NCBI RefSeq assembly: GCF_007747215.1
Contig: NZ_CP036273.1
Coordinates: 3,146,322 to 3,210,321, forward strand
Origin: Urbifossiella limnaea
Lineage (GTDB): Bacteria; Planctomycetota; Planctomycetia; Gemmatales; Gemmataceae
Direction: 5' to 3'
DNA: 64,000 bases
Under the pieces are notes generated by a model. It made no database searches. It had not been told where the DNA came from and saw nothing but the letters and a program-made list of their open reading frames with translations. The translations under genes were made by a program, and so were the position numbers. This document shows, piece after piece, positions 1 through 7,542 of this stretch; within the stretch, counting starts at the first letter, position 1, and each line of letters begins with the position of its first letter.

Positions 1-12
1 AGAGGGACCGAC

Positions 13-1200
13 ATGGGCGGCGTCCTGGCGAACGAGGCCGAGCTGTACTTCGACCGGGGCGGGCCGGTCCAGCGGTTCTTCCACCGGCTCGCCCTGCGCC
101 TGCGCGTGGACTTGACCCTCCGCGGTCGTATCCTCGGGTTCCTGGTCCTCACCTGGGTCCCGCTACTGCTGTTCGCCCTGATTGAGGGCCGCGCCCTCGG
201 CGCCTCGCCGAAGGAGTCACTGCTCCAGGACTTCGCCACGTACGTGCGGTTCTTCGTGGCCGTGCCCCTCCTCATCATCGCGGAGTTGGTCGTGGGGCCG
301 CGCCTCCGGGGGGCGGGGTTACAGTTCGTGCACGGCGGCCTGGTCCGGGCCAAGGACTTCCCCGCGTTCGACGGCGCGATCGCCCGCGCGGCGAAATGGC
401 GGGAGTCGGCGTGGGCCGATTTCATCATCCTGGGCGTGGCCGTGATCGTCTCGTGGACGGCGACGATTGACACGGTGTACGGGGAGGGGCTCGCGACCTG
501 GCGTTCGCCCACGCGGAGCGGCGGCCCCGGGGTGTCGTTGACCGGGCTGTGGTATCACCTCGTCGCCGTGCCCGTCCTGCTGTACTTCTGGCTCCGCTGG
601 CTCTGCCGTCTGCTCGTCTGGGGCAAGTTCCTGTGGTCCGTCTCCCGGCTCGACCTCGCCCTGATTGCCACGCACGCCGACCGGGCGGGTGGCCTGGGGT
701 TCCTCGGCACGGCGCACACCTCACTCGGGATCTTCGCCTTCTGCCTGAGCGCCGTCCTGAGCGCCGAGGCCGCCTTCCTCATCGTGTTCGAGCAGGTCGA
801 CATCGAGACGTTCAAGGTCCCGTACGCCGCGCTTCTGGTGGTCGCCGAACTGCTCCTGCTCGGGCCGCTGCTCGTGTTCGTCCCGATCCTGGTCCGGACC
901 CGGCTGGCGGCGTTGCGCGAGTACAGCCTGCTCGTGGACCGGTACAACCGGGGCTTCCACGACAAGTGGATCGGGGGGGCGGCCCCGGCGGACGAACCGC
1001 TACTGGGCAGCGCCGACATTCAGTCGCTGGCCGACCTGGGGAACAGCTTCCGGTTCATCCAAGAAATGACGGCCTACCCGTTCAGCGTGCGTGCGATCCT
1101 CCAGTTGGCGCTCGTGACGAGCCTTCCCTGCCTGCCTCTGTTGCTCCTGGTCATGCCGGTCGGCCAGATCATCGAACTGCTCGCCAAGGCGGTGGCGTAA
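13..1200 (+). CDS. Multi-pass membrane protein of unknown function
   Basis: I do not recognise a family. The 395-residue product has about six to seven strongly hydrophobic segments, for example near residues 40-60, 75-95, 135-155, 180-205, 235-260 and 275-300, plus a C-terminal segment after residue 355, so it is an integral inner-membrane protein. A short charged stretch near residues 300-345 should face one side of the membrane. The start follows a purine-rich GAGGGA about six bases upstream. No catalytic motif is apparent. It stands alone, and a gene-poor stretch follows it. Confidence 0.75.
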   Translation: MGGVLANEAELYFDRGGPVQRFFHRLALRLRVDLTLRGRILGFLVLTWVPLLLFALIEGRALGASPKESLLQDFATYVRFFVAVPLLIIAELVVGPRLRGAGLQFVHGGLVRAKDFPAFDGAIARAAKWRESAWADFIILGVAVIVSWTATIDTVYGEGLATWRSPTRSGGPGVSLTGLWYHLVAVPVLLYFWLRWLCRLLVWGKFLWSVSRLDLALIATHADRAGGLGFLGTAHTSLGIFAFCLSAVLSAEAAFLIVFEQVDIETFKVPYAALLVVAELLLLGPLLVFVPILVRTRLAALREYSLLVDRYNRGFHDKWIGGAAPADEPLLGSADIQSLADLGNSFRFIQEMTAYPFSVRAILQLALVTSLPCLPLLLLVMPVGQIIELLAKAVA

Positions 1201-1588
1201 CTACGGGACAGACGAGTTGGCGCGGATCGATCCTGGGAACGATGTGCGAAGCGTCTGGGCTGGACTCGGAATCGACAGTTTGGTTCGGAGGGAAGAGCCC
1301 CAGCCGTCCCGAGAGTCCGGACGCACTTCCTGGTCGGCATGGCCGCGGATCGGCTGGGCGGCCGGGGGAGGCGCCACGGTTGCCCAAAATTGATGGCACA
1401 CCAGTACAGCCGCGGCAACCATGAGACCGAGGTGCGGGATGATCACCGCTTGGTCTCGTCGGCCACGGTCCAGGTGCGGTACTGCCGCGTCACCATTCAC
1501 CCCCGTTCGCCAAGCGGAAGCGATACGGTCCGCTGTTGCTGAGCGTTATCCACGTTCACGAGCGGGGGATACACGGTGGCAAACCGCC

Positions 1589-1644
1589 TTCCACAGTCCG
1601 TTCCACAATCACTGTGGAAGTTCCACAATTCCAAGCCATTCCAC
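1589..1644. repeat. Cluster of TTCCACA repeats
   Basis: TTCCACA occurs at 1589, 1601 and 1621 in direct orientation, with the inverted copy TGTGGAA at 1613-1619 and a weaker ATTCCACG near 1637-1644. The copies at 1601 and 1621 share TTCCACAAT. Short spaced repeats next to a tRNA 3' end could be integrase arm sites or iterons; this is inference. Confidence 0.55.
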
Positions 1645-1733
1645 GCAACGCATGTTGACCCCTGCACGACCGGCGGGTAGGGTGGAAATGCTGGAAAACG
1701 TAGTGGTTCGGAGTGTTTTCGGGTCGATCGTCG

Positions 1734-1780
1734 CTGGCCTTGGGAGCAGGAGGCCGTCGGTTCAAATCCGGCCGCCCCGA
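1734..1780 (+). pseudogene. 3' fragment of tRNA-Pro (anticodon arm to acceptor end)
   Basis: Reading 5' to 3', an anticodon arm with loop CTTGGGA (anticodon TGG, proline; one mismatch in the stem) is followed by a five-base variable loop. Then comes a T arm with stem GTCGG/CCGGC around loop TTCAAAT, the seven-base acceptor strand CGCCCCG and discriminator A. No matching CGGGGCG acceptor strand or D arm lies upstream, so this is only the 3' half of a tRNA. Such fragments typically remain where an integrative element inserted at a tRNA gene. No CCA follows. Confidence 0.6.
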
Positions 1781-1794
1781 CTGACTTGGGCACT

Positions 1795-2640
1795 TCAGTC
1801 CGACGCCGGGTGCGCCTCCAGGAACCGGGCCACCACACGGGCGAATTCCTCGCTGGCGAGGTTGTGGCCGGCACCTTCCGTGCGATGAAGCTCCTTCGGC
1901 TCGTTCGAGGCGTGGAACAACGCCTCTCCCTGCCAAAAGGGCACGACGTGGTCGTCGGTGCTGTGACCCACGAGCAGGGGCCGGGTGCAACGGCCGATCC
2001 GCGCCAGGCTGTCAAACCGCGACCGCATGAGCGTGTGCGTCGGCAGCCACGGGTAGTGGCTCTTGGCCGCGGCCGGTAGCGTCGTGAACGGGCACATCAG
2101 CACCAGCGCCCGGTGCTCGTGCCGCGTCGCCGACTCGACCGCGACGCCGGTGCCGATCGATTCCCCGAGAAGAATCACGTGCCGCGGCGGAATCTTGCCC
2201 TCGGTCGTGAGCCAGGCATACGCCGCGTCGCAGGCGGCGTAGCAGCCAGCTTCCGTCGGCGAGCCGTCGCTCTTGCCGTAGCCGGGGTAGTCGTACATCA
2301 GCACGCCGGCGTCGGTAGCATTGTTCAGGTACAACGCCAGGTCGCCGCGGTACGACAGGTTCCCGCCGTTCCCGTGTGACGCCAGGAACGCCCCCGCCTC
2401 CGGCCGCGTCGGCGGCAGCCACCACGCGTGTAACTTCGTGCCGTCGGCCGAACTGAATTCGACATCCCGAGTCCGCCGGTCGGCCGGCTGCAGCCACGCC
2501 TCCGCGGCCGTGTGCGGGTGGAACACGAGTTTCGATTCGAGAAACAGGAACACGGCCACCACCGCGACGTAGATGCCGGCGTAGACGAGAATGCGCTTTA
2601 GTAAGAAGCGAGCCGCGCGGCGCCGGAGCGACTCGCTCAC
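1795..2640 (-). CDS. Membrane-anchored alpha/beta hydrolase
   Basis: A 281-residue serine hydrolase of the BEM46/YfhR-like type. An N-terminal hydrophobic segment (about residues 16-36) anchors it. The fold motifs are an oxyanion region SHGNGGN, a second motif DYPGYGKSDG, the nucleophile elbow GESIG, an acid in GHSTDD and a late histidine in GAGHN. I chose the GTG start at 2640 because it overlaps the TGA of aroDE (GTGA), which indicates translational coupling; a longer upstream reading would only be aroDE out of frame. The substrate is unknown; a lipid or peptide ester is plausible. Confidence 0.8.
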   Translation of the reverse strand: MSESLRRRAARFLLKRILVYAGIYVAVVAVFLFLESKLVFHPHTAAEAWLQPADRRTRDVEFSSADGTKLHAWWLPPTRPEAGAFLASHGNGGNLSYRGDLALYLNNATDAGVLMYDYPGYGKSDGSPTEAGCYAACDAAYAWLTTEGKIPPRHVILLGESIGTGVAVESATRHEHRALVLMCPFTTLPAAAKSHYPWLPTHTLMRSRFDSLARIGRCTRPLLVGHSTDDHVVPFWQGEALFHASNEPKELHRTEGAGHNLASEEFARVVARFLEAHPASD

Positions 2641-4181
2641 GCCGTCTCCTCGGTGTCGAGTGCCCGGGTCAGCGGCGACAGCGCCTTTCGAACGATGCCG
2701 CGCATCGCCTCCAGGTCGGGTGTCTGGCCGGTGAATAGCTCCACCTGCCGGGCGGCCTGCCGGACGAACATGTCGACACCGGTGATGGTGTCGCACCCGC
2801 GGGCTCTTGCCTCGCGGATCATCAGCGTCGTCTCGGGGTTGTAGATGGTGTCGAACACCGTCACGCCCGGCTTCATGACGCTGACGTGGACCGGGCTCTC
2901 GTCCACGTTCGGGTGCATGCCGACCGGCGTGCAGTTGATGAGCACGTCGAAGAAAACGCTGTGCCGGGCGTGCCAGTCGAGCGTCTTGCAGTTCACCTCC
3001 TCGGCCAGGGCGTGTGCCCTCTCCGGCGTTCGCGCCGCGATGGTGATGTGCGCGCCTTCCTTGTGCAGAGCGTGGCACACCGCCCGCGCCGCCCCGCCGG
3101 CCCCGAGCACGAGCACGGCGCACTGGCTCAGCTGCACCGGCTTGCCGTCCGACCCGGTCTTGCCCCGGACGTGCTCCCTCAGCGAGTCGATGGCCGCGTG
3201 GTAGTCCGTGTTCGCGGCCGAGAACTTGCCGTCGGGCAGCCGCACCAGCGTGTTCGCGGCGCCGGTCTGCTCCACCGTCGCGTCCTTCTCCCGGGCGATC
3301 GCCGCGGCCGCCTCCTTGTGCGGGATGGTGACGCTGTACCCCTCCACCGGGATCTGCCCGTACTCCTCCACGGCCTGCGGGAACTGCCCGCGCGGGATGC
3401 GGAACGGCAGGTAGATCGCGTTCAGCTTCATGCTGCGGTAGACGTGGTTGTGTAGCACGGGGCTGAGGCTCTGCCCCACCGGGTCGCCGGCGACGCCGAA
3501 CACGCGCGTGTTGGCGTCGATGGACCGCACGGGGTAGGTGGTGCGGAACTCCTCCAGGCTGGGCAGGCCGGGGGCGATGCCGCGCTCCTTGTTGAACGCG
3601 GCGTAGATGAACGGCGCGCCGTACTTCAGCGACAGGTAGCGGCTCGGCGCCCCCACGTCGCCCATGCAGAACGCCACGGTCGGCTTCGGCGCCGCCTTCT
3701 GGAGCCGCAGCACGCGGGCCACGTCGGCCGGGCTCTGCGCCATGACGGCGAGCTTGTACACGTCGCCGTCGAGTTTCAGCATGTCGGCGTACAGGTCTTC
3801 CAGGTTGTCGGGGGTCTCGTTGAGGTTGTGGTAGCTCACGATCCGCTTCACCGGGCCGAACCGCGGGATGGCCTTGGCGATGTCGTGCTCCAGGTCCACC
3901 CACTCGAACGCGCCGGAGACGATGGCCTGGCGGATGATCGTCTGGCGTTCTGTCTCGGTGCCGGGGTATCGGCCGCCGTCGGAGGGGCGGCGCAGGGTGG
4001 CTACCCAGGGGCACTGCTTGACGGGGGTGAAGCGCTTGAACTCGACGGCCTTGGCGAGGAAGTCGAGCCGCAATTCGATGAACTTGGCCCCGCGCTTGAC
4101 GGCCTCCTGGAGCTCGGCGGTGATCATTTTGTGCCGGGTCCGGCCGATCACTACCAGCACCCGGTCCGGTCCCACGGACAT
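2637..4181 (-). CDS. aroDE: Bifunctional 3-dehydroquinate dehydratase / shikimate dehydrogenase
   Basis: The 514-residue product carries out steps three and four of the shikimate pathway in the cytoplasm. The N-terminal half is a type I dehydroquinase with ELRLD at residues 36-40, the catalytic His118 in SYHNLNETP and the Schiff-base Lys143 in DVYKLAVMAQ. The second half, from about residue 228, is shikimate dehydrogenase with the SLSP substrate motif, Lys289 in VTIPHKE, Asp326 in ANTDYHAA and the nucleotide-binding LGAGGAARAV near 359. This fusion is known in plants, Chlamydiae and planctomycetes. It is cotranscribed with the downstream hydrolase. Confidence 0.93.
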   Translation of the reverse strand: MSVGPDRVLVVIGRTRHKMITAELQEAVKRGAKFIELRLDFLAKAVEFKRFTPVKQCPWVATLRRPSDGGRYPGTETERQTIIRQAIVSGAFEWVDLEHDIAKAIPRFGPVKRIVSYHNLNETPDNLEDLYADMLKLDGDVYKLAVMAQSPADVARVLRLQKAAPKPTVAFCMGDVGAPSRYLSLKYGAPFIYAAFNKERGIAPGLPSLEEFRTTYPVRSIDANTRVFGVAGDPVGQSLSPVLHNHVYRSMKLNAIYLPFRIPRGQFPQAVEEYGQIPVEGYSVTIPHKEAAAAIAREKDATVEQTGAANTLVRLPDGKFSAANTDYHAAIDSLREHVRGKTGSDGKPVQLSQCAVLVLGAGGAARAVCHALHKEGAHITIAARTPERAHALAEEVNCKTLDWHARHSVFFDVLINCTPVGMHPNVDESPVHVSVMKPGVTVFDTIYNPETTLMIREARARGCDTITGVDMFVRQAARQVELFTGQTPDLEAMRGIVRKALSPLTRALDTEETA

Positions 4182-4232
4182 GACCCGCCCCCCGCCCGAA
4201 GTCGTTGCGATGGCATTACCTTAGCACGACCC

Positions 4233-4264
4233 GAAAACGAAAACAGGGGGCGCGAGCCCCCTGT
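4233..4264 (-). terminator. Rho-independent terminator after rpmG
   Basis: A nine-base perfect stem, ACAGGGGGC / GCCCCCTGT (4243-4251 and 4256-4264), has a four-base loop. Read on the minus strand it is followed by TTTTCGTTTT. It lies 29 bases beyond the rpmG stop. Confidence 0.75.
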
Positions 4265-4292
4265 GTCCGTGCCGTCGAGTGCTACCGTTCGG

Positions 4293-4463
4293 TTACAGCT
4301 TGCTGGCTTCCTTGTACATCACGACCTTGCGGACGATCGGGTCGTACTTCCGGAGCTGGATGCGCTCCTTGGTGTTGTTGCGGTTCTTCTCGGTGAAGTA
4401 GCAGTGGTCGCTGGCCTCGCTCTTGAGCTTGATGGTCGAGCGGGCCTCCTTCGCCTTGGCCAT
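4293..4463 (-). CDS. rpmG: 50S ribosomal protein L33
   Basis: A 56-residue basic protein with the L33 signature, including YFTEKNRNNT, RIQLRKYDP and a C-terminal VMYKEASKL. It binds 23S rRNA near the E site of the large subunit. It has only one cysteine (Cys21), so it is the zinc-free form that lacks the paired CxxC motifs. A GGAGG about six bases before the ATG supports the start. It is transcribed alone, divergent from the glycosyltransferase gene, and ends in a strong hairpin terminator. Confidence 0.92.
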   Translation of the reverse strand: MAKAKEARSTIKLKSEASDHCYFTEKNRNNTKERIQLRKYDPIVRKVVMYKEASKL

Positions 4464-4583
4464 CGCGGCCTCCGGGGGGTGTGAGGGGGCAGCACCGGGG
4501 CGGTCCCCGGCGGTAGACTGAATACCTTAGCGGGTTCCGGTCGAAAGGAGGAGGGGGGAATCTTCGCGGAACCTGGAGAACCC

Positions 4584-5645
4584 ATGACCGGGACGGCGGT
4601 TTGCCTCGGCCTTCTCGCCCCCGCCACCGCCGTCGCGGCGACCCAGGCCGCGCTCGCCGCCCTCGGCCGCTTCCCCCGTCGTCGCCAATCCCCGCAGTCC
4701 GCCCAGCTTCCGGCGATCGTCGTGCTGATCCCGGCGCACGATGAGGAAGGCAGTCTTAGTCGGGCGCTGAGATCGGTCGCCGAGCAGGAGCACCCGGCCG
4801 TCCGCGTCGTAGTCGTCGCCGACAACTGCACCGACCGCACGGCCGACGTGGCGGCCGGGTATGGGGCGCGCGTCGTGACTCGTTCCGACGCCGCGCGCCG
4901 CGGGAAAGGGTACGCCGTCGCTGCGGGGCTGCACGCACTCCGGGACGACTCGTTCGACGCCGTCCTGATCCTCGACGCCGATTGCACCTTGAACCGCGCC
5001 GCGCTCGCGGAGATCGCGACGACGTTGGCCAGCGGCGCCGGAGTGGTGCAGGCGAGCTTGCGGTCGTTGAACGCCGACGCCGGGCCGGGTGGGTTCGTTG
5101 CCGCGGTCGGGTCCGTGGTCGATGCCGCGGTCGCCGCCGGGCGTGAGCGCCTCGGCTTCCGCGGCCGATTGCGTGGCACCGGTATGGCATTCTGCCGATC
5201 GGCCCTCGGACGTGTCCGCTGGGCGACGGCGAGTCCGGTTGAGGACGCCGAGTACGAGCGGCAGCTGCGGGACGCCGGGCTGTGCGTGCGCTACTGCCCG
5301 GGCGCCGAGGTGTCGGCCGCCGCCCCGCCGCGGCTCAAGGACCTGTGCCGCCAGCGCCGCCGCTGGGCTGCCGCGGGGCCGGCAGAAAGCAAGCCGCTCG
5401 GGCTGGTGCTGGCGGCTGCGGCGGTGACGGCTGCGCTGGCGCTGAGTCAGTTCGTCGGATGGGCGTGCGCGCTGGCGGCGACGCTGATTCTGCTCTACGG
5501 CAGTGCGGCCGCCGAAGTGGGGCTGACGCGCCGGCGGCTGGGGTTCGCGCTGGCGGCACCCGTGGTCGTCGGGCGCCTGGCGTGTGTCGCCGTGGCGGGG
5601 TGGCTGAAGCCGGACCGCGGGTGGGAGCCGGCCCGTGCCGGGTGA
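4584..5645 (+). CDS. Family 2 glycosyltransferase, membrane-associated
   Basis: A 353-residue processive-type GT2. The N-terminal hydrophobic stretch (residues 5-27) is followed by the GT-A nucleotide-binding start VVLIPAHDEEGS (46-57), the metal-binding DAD (131-133), the catalytic ED (220-221) and QRRRW (257-261). Hydrophobic C-terminal segments from about residue 272 place it in the inner membrane. It shares 11 bases with the next gene, a NodB-type deacetylase, so the pair probably makes and modifies a surface polysaccharide, as in poly-N-acetylglucosamine synthesis. A GGAG lies before the ATG. The sugar is not predictable. Confidence 0.87.
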   Translation: MTGTAVCLGLLAPATAVAATQAALAALGRFPRRRQSPQSAQLPAIVVLIPAHDEEGSLSRALRSVAEQEHPAVRVVVVADNCTDRTADVAAGYGARVVTRSDAARRGKGYAVAAGLHALRDDSFDAVLILDADCTLNRAALAEIATTLASGAGVVQASLRSLNADAGPGGFVAAVGSVVDAAVAAGRERLGFRGRLRGTGMAFCRSALGRVRWATASPVEDAEYERQLRDAGLCVRYCPGAEVSAAAPPRLKDLCRQRRRWAAAGPAESKPLGLVLAAAAVTAALALSQFVGWACALAATLILLYGSAAAEVGLTRRRLGFALAAPVVVGRLACVAVAGWLKPDRGWEPARAG

Positions 5646-6261
5646 TCCTGCCGTGATCGCCGGCGTCGTGCGTGGCTCGACGCGCCCGAATCTCTTGAAG
5701 CGGCTGGTGCTGCCCCCCGGTCCTGCCGCCGAGCCCGGCCGCGTGCGGCTCACGTTCGACGACGGCCCCCACCCCGCGTACACCCCGGCCGTCCTCGAAC
5801 GCCTCGCCGCCCACGGCCACGCCGCCGCCTTCTTCCTGGTCGGCCGCCGCGCCGCGTCCGCGCCCGAATTGCCGGCGACGATCCGCGCCGCGGGGCACGT
5901 CGTCGGGAACCACACGTTCAGCCACCCGCGGCTCCCGTGGCGTGACACCGCGGTGTCACATGCCGAATTGAGCCGCTGTCAACGCCTGCTTCCCGACGCG
6001 ACGCACTTCCGCCCGCCGTTCGGCCGGCTGACGCCGGGACTCTGGCGCGCCGCCCGCCGGCTCGGCCTCACGCCGGCGGGGTGGTCGCTCGACCCCCACG
6101 ACTGGCGCTGCCGCACGCTGGCCGACGCCGCCGCGTGCGCCCGCGGCCTGCTCGCATCGGCCCGGCCCGGAGACGTGATCCTGCTCCACGACGACCGGCC
6201 CACGGTGCTGCCGTTACTGGACGTGCTCCTGCCGGGCCTCCGCGACCGCGGCCTCGTCTAG
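5635..6261 (+). CDS. Polysaccharide deacetylase (NodB homology, CE4)
   Basis: A 208-residue metal-dependent deacetylase that removes acetyl groups from an amino-sugar polymer. NodB motifs appear in order: TFDDGPHP (catalytic Asp42, metal Asp43), HTFSHP (metal His93 and His97), RPPFGR near 126, DPHDW near 153 and LLHDD near 184 with the last catalytic histidine. No signal peptide is obvious, so it may act on a membrane-linked product at the cytoplasmic face or be coupled to the upstream glycosyltransferase. The GTG start overlaps that gene's end and has a GGAG eight bases upstream. Confidence 0.88.
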   Translation: MPGDPAVIAGVVRGSTRPNLLKRLVLPPGPAAEPGRVRLTFDDGPHPAYTPAVLERLAAHGHAAAFFLVGRRAASAPELPATIRAAGHVVGNHTFSHPRLPWRDTAVSHAELSRCQRLLPDATHFRPPFGRLTPGLWRAARRLGLTPAGWSLDPHDWRCRTLADAAACARGLLASARPGDVILLHDDRPTVLPLLDVLLPGLRDRGLV

Positions 6262-6273
6262 AATGTCGGCGTG

Positions 6274-7509
6274 ATGTCCGACCTCGACGCCCTCGTCCGC
6301 GCCGTCCTCGACCGCCCCGACGACGACACCCCGCGCCTCGTCTACGCCGACGCCCTCGACGACCTCGGCGACGCCGGCCGGGCCGCGTTCGTCCGCCTCC
6401 AGGTTGAAGCGGCCCGCGGCGAGGCGTGGGAATCGGCGGCGATCCGCGCCCGCTGCTTCCGCGGGAATCCCGGCGAGGAGTGGTGGAACTCGCTGCCCGA
6501 ACTACCCCACGGCCTCCAGTGGGCGATGCCGCCGTTCCGCCGCGGCTTCCCCGCGGCCGTTCAGGCCACCGACGGGGCCGCGTTCGTCGCCGCCGCGGGC
6601 ACGCTGTTCGACATCGCTCCCGTGGAGTCGCTGGAACTATTGTCCACCCCCGCGGGCGGTGTCGCCGCACTGGCCGCGTGCCCGGGGCTGGCCCGACTTC
6701 GCCGACTCGTGATTCGCGCGGGCCTCGGGCAGGCGACGGCCCTCGTCCTGCTGAACTCGCCCCACCTGGCCGCGCTCGACGAACTGGTGATCGGCGCCGC
6801 CCTCACCTCGGCCCAGACGGCGCGGGCCGTGACGGCGTCGCGGGCGTTTCGACGACTTCGAACGTTTTCCTACCGTGACGAGTCTCAAGGAGGGGCGCTG
6901 GTGTCGGCCCTCGCCGCTCTCCCCGACCCGCCGCCTCTGCGGTCGCTCGACCTCCAGGGGAACCGCCTCACGCCCGCCGGGTTGCGCCGGCTCTTCGACT
7001 CGCCGATCGCGGCCGGGCTGGAATCGCTCGACATCTCGGACAACCACCTCGGGGCGGACGGGTTCCACGAACTGATCGTCCGCGACCCGCTCCCCGCGCT
7101 CCGCCGGCTCGACGCGATGCGGACCGGCCCCGGCACCGCGGGCGTCGCGGGGTTGGCGGGGCAGCCGCTGTTGCGGCGCGTCAGAGTCTTGAATTTCGGC
7201 GGCAACGCACTTCGACCCGTCGTGGGCACCGTCCTACGAGCGATGCCCCTGAGCGAGATTCGCGTCCTCGACCTGCGCGACAACCGCCTCGGCGACGAGG
7301 GCGCGACTCAACTCGCCGGGGCGCGGTGGCTGACGGGACTGCTTCAACTGGACCTGTCAGAGAATGACATTGGCGCGGCCGGGGCCGAGGCTCTGGCGGC
7401 GGGACACGAGTTGGGCGGACTGATCGAGCTCGATCTGGGTGGGAATCCGATTCCGAGTACGTCTCGGAAGGCTCTTCGCGACCGATTCGGCGACCGCGTG
7501 TTGCTCTGA
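6274..7509 (+). CDS. TIGR02996-domain leucine-rich-repeat protein
   Basis: The 411-residue protein opens with the Gemmata-type repeat-companion domain (DALVRAVLDRPDDDTPRLVY, then ADALDDLGD, residues 5-33). Leucine-rich repeats follow, clearest from about residue 215 on (for example SLDLQGNRLTPAGLRRLF and VLDLRDNRLGDEGATQL), of the ribonuclease-inhibitor type with about 24-28 residues per unit. It is probably a cytoplasmic scaffold for protein interaction; the partner is unknown. In this lineage the companion domain heads many repeat proteins. An ATG one codon after GTG 6271 was taken as start. It is 12 bases from the deacetylase gene. Confidence 0.85.
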   Translation: MSDLDALVRAVLDRPDDDTPRLVYADALDDLGDAGRAAFVRLQVEAARGEAWESAAIRARCFRGNPGEEWWNSLPELPHGLQWAMPPFRRGFPAAVQATDGAAFVAAAGTLFDIAPVESLELLSTPAGGVAALAACPGLARLRRLVIRAGLGQATALVLLNSPHLAALDELVIGAALTSAQTARAVTASRAFRRLRTFSYRDESQGGALVSALAALPDPPPLRSLDLQGNRLTPAGLRRLFDSPIAAGLESLDISDNHLGADGFHELIVRDPLPALRRLDAMRTGPGTAGVAGLAGQPLLRRVRVLNFGGNALRPVVGTVLRAMPLSEIRVLDLRDNRLGDEGATQLAGARWLTGLLQLDLSENDIGAAGAEALAAGHELGGLIELDLGGNPIPSTSRKALRDRFGDRVLL

Positions 7510-7542
7510 CCGACGGAGCCAGGGCGTAAACCGACAGTGAGT

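Larger units (their letters stand above)
1201..1794. other. Gene-poor stretch with scar-like features
   Basis: About 600 bases lie between a membrane protein and a convergent hydrolase gene without a credible coding region. Open frames here are unconvincing. The minus-strand frames near 1500-2000 read like the GRPDLNRRP-type artefacts that arise when tRNA sequence is translated. The stretch contains a cluster of TTCCACA repeats (1589-1644), a DnaA-box-like TTATCCACG (1546-1554) and the 3' part of a tRNA-Pro (1734-1780). It looks like the edge of a decayed integrated element, but no integrase gene is present. Confidence 0.6.

Noticed and set aside
1546-1644. Replication origin with DnaA boxes
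   Set aside because: Only one near-match (TTATCCACG) is present; the TTCCACA copies lack the TTAT half, and no dnaA, dnaN or AT-rich unwinding element is nearby.
1497-2015. Minus-strand frames reading GRPDLNRRP and AAGFEPTAS-like peptides
   Set aside because: Such peptides are known artefacts of translating tRNA sequence; here they come from the tRNA-Pro fragment and the antisense of intergenic DNA.
1795-4014. A 739-residue minus-strand protein across aroDE and the hydrolase
   Set aside because: Its first 458 codons are aroDE read out of frame; only the part from GTG 2640 has hydrolase motifs.
4495-4510. Hairpin CCGGGG/CCCCGG upstream of rpmG as a riboswitch or attenuator
   Set aside because: A six-base stem is too short and too likely by chance at this GC content; no U tract or alternative fold is seen.
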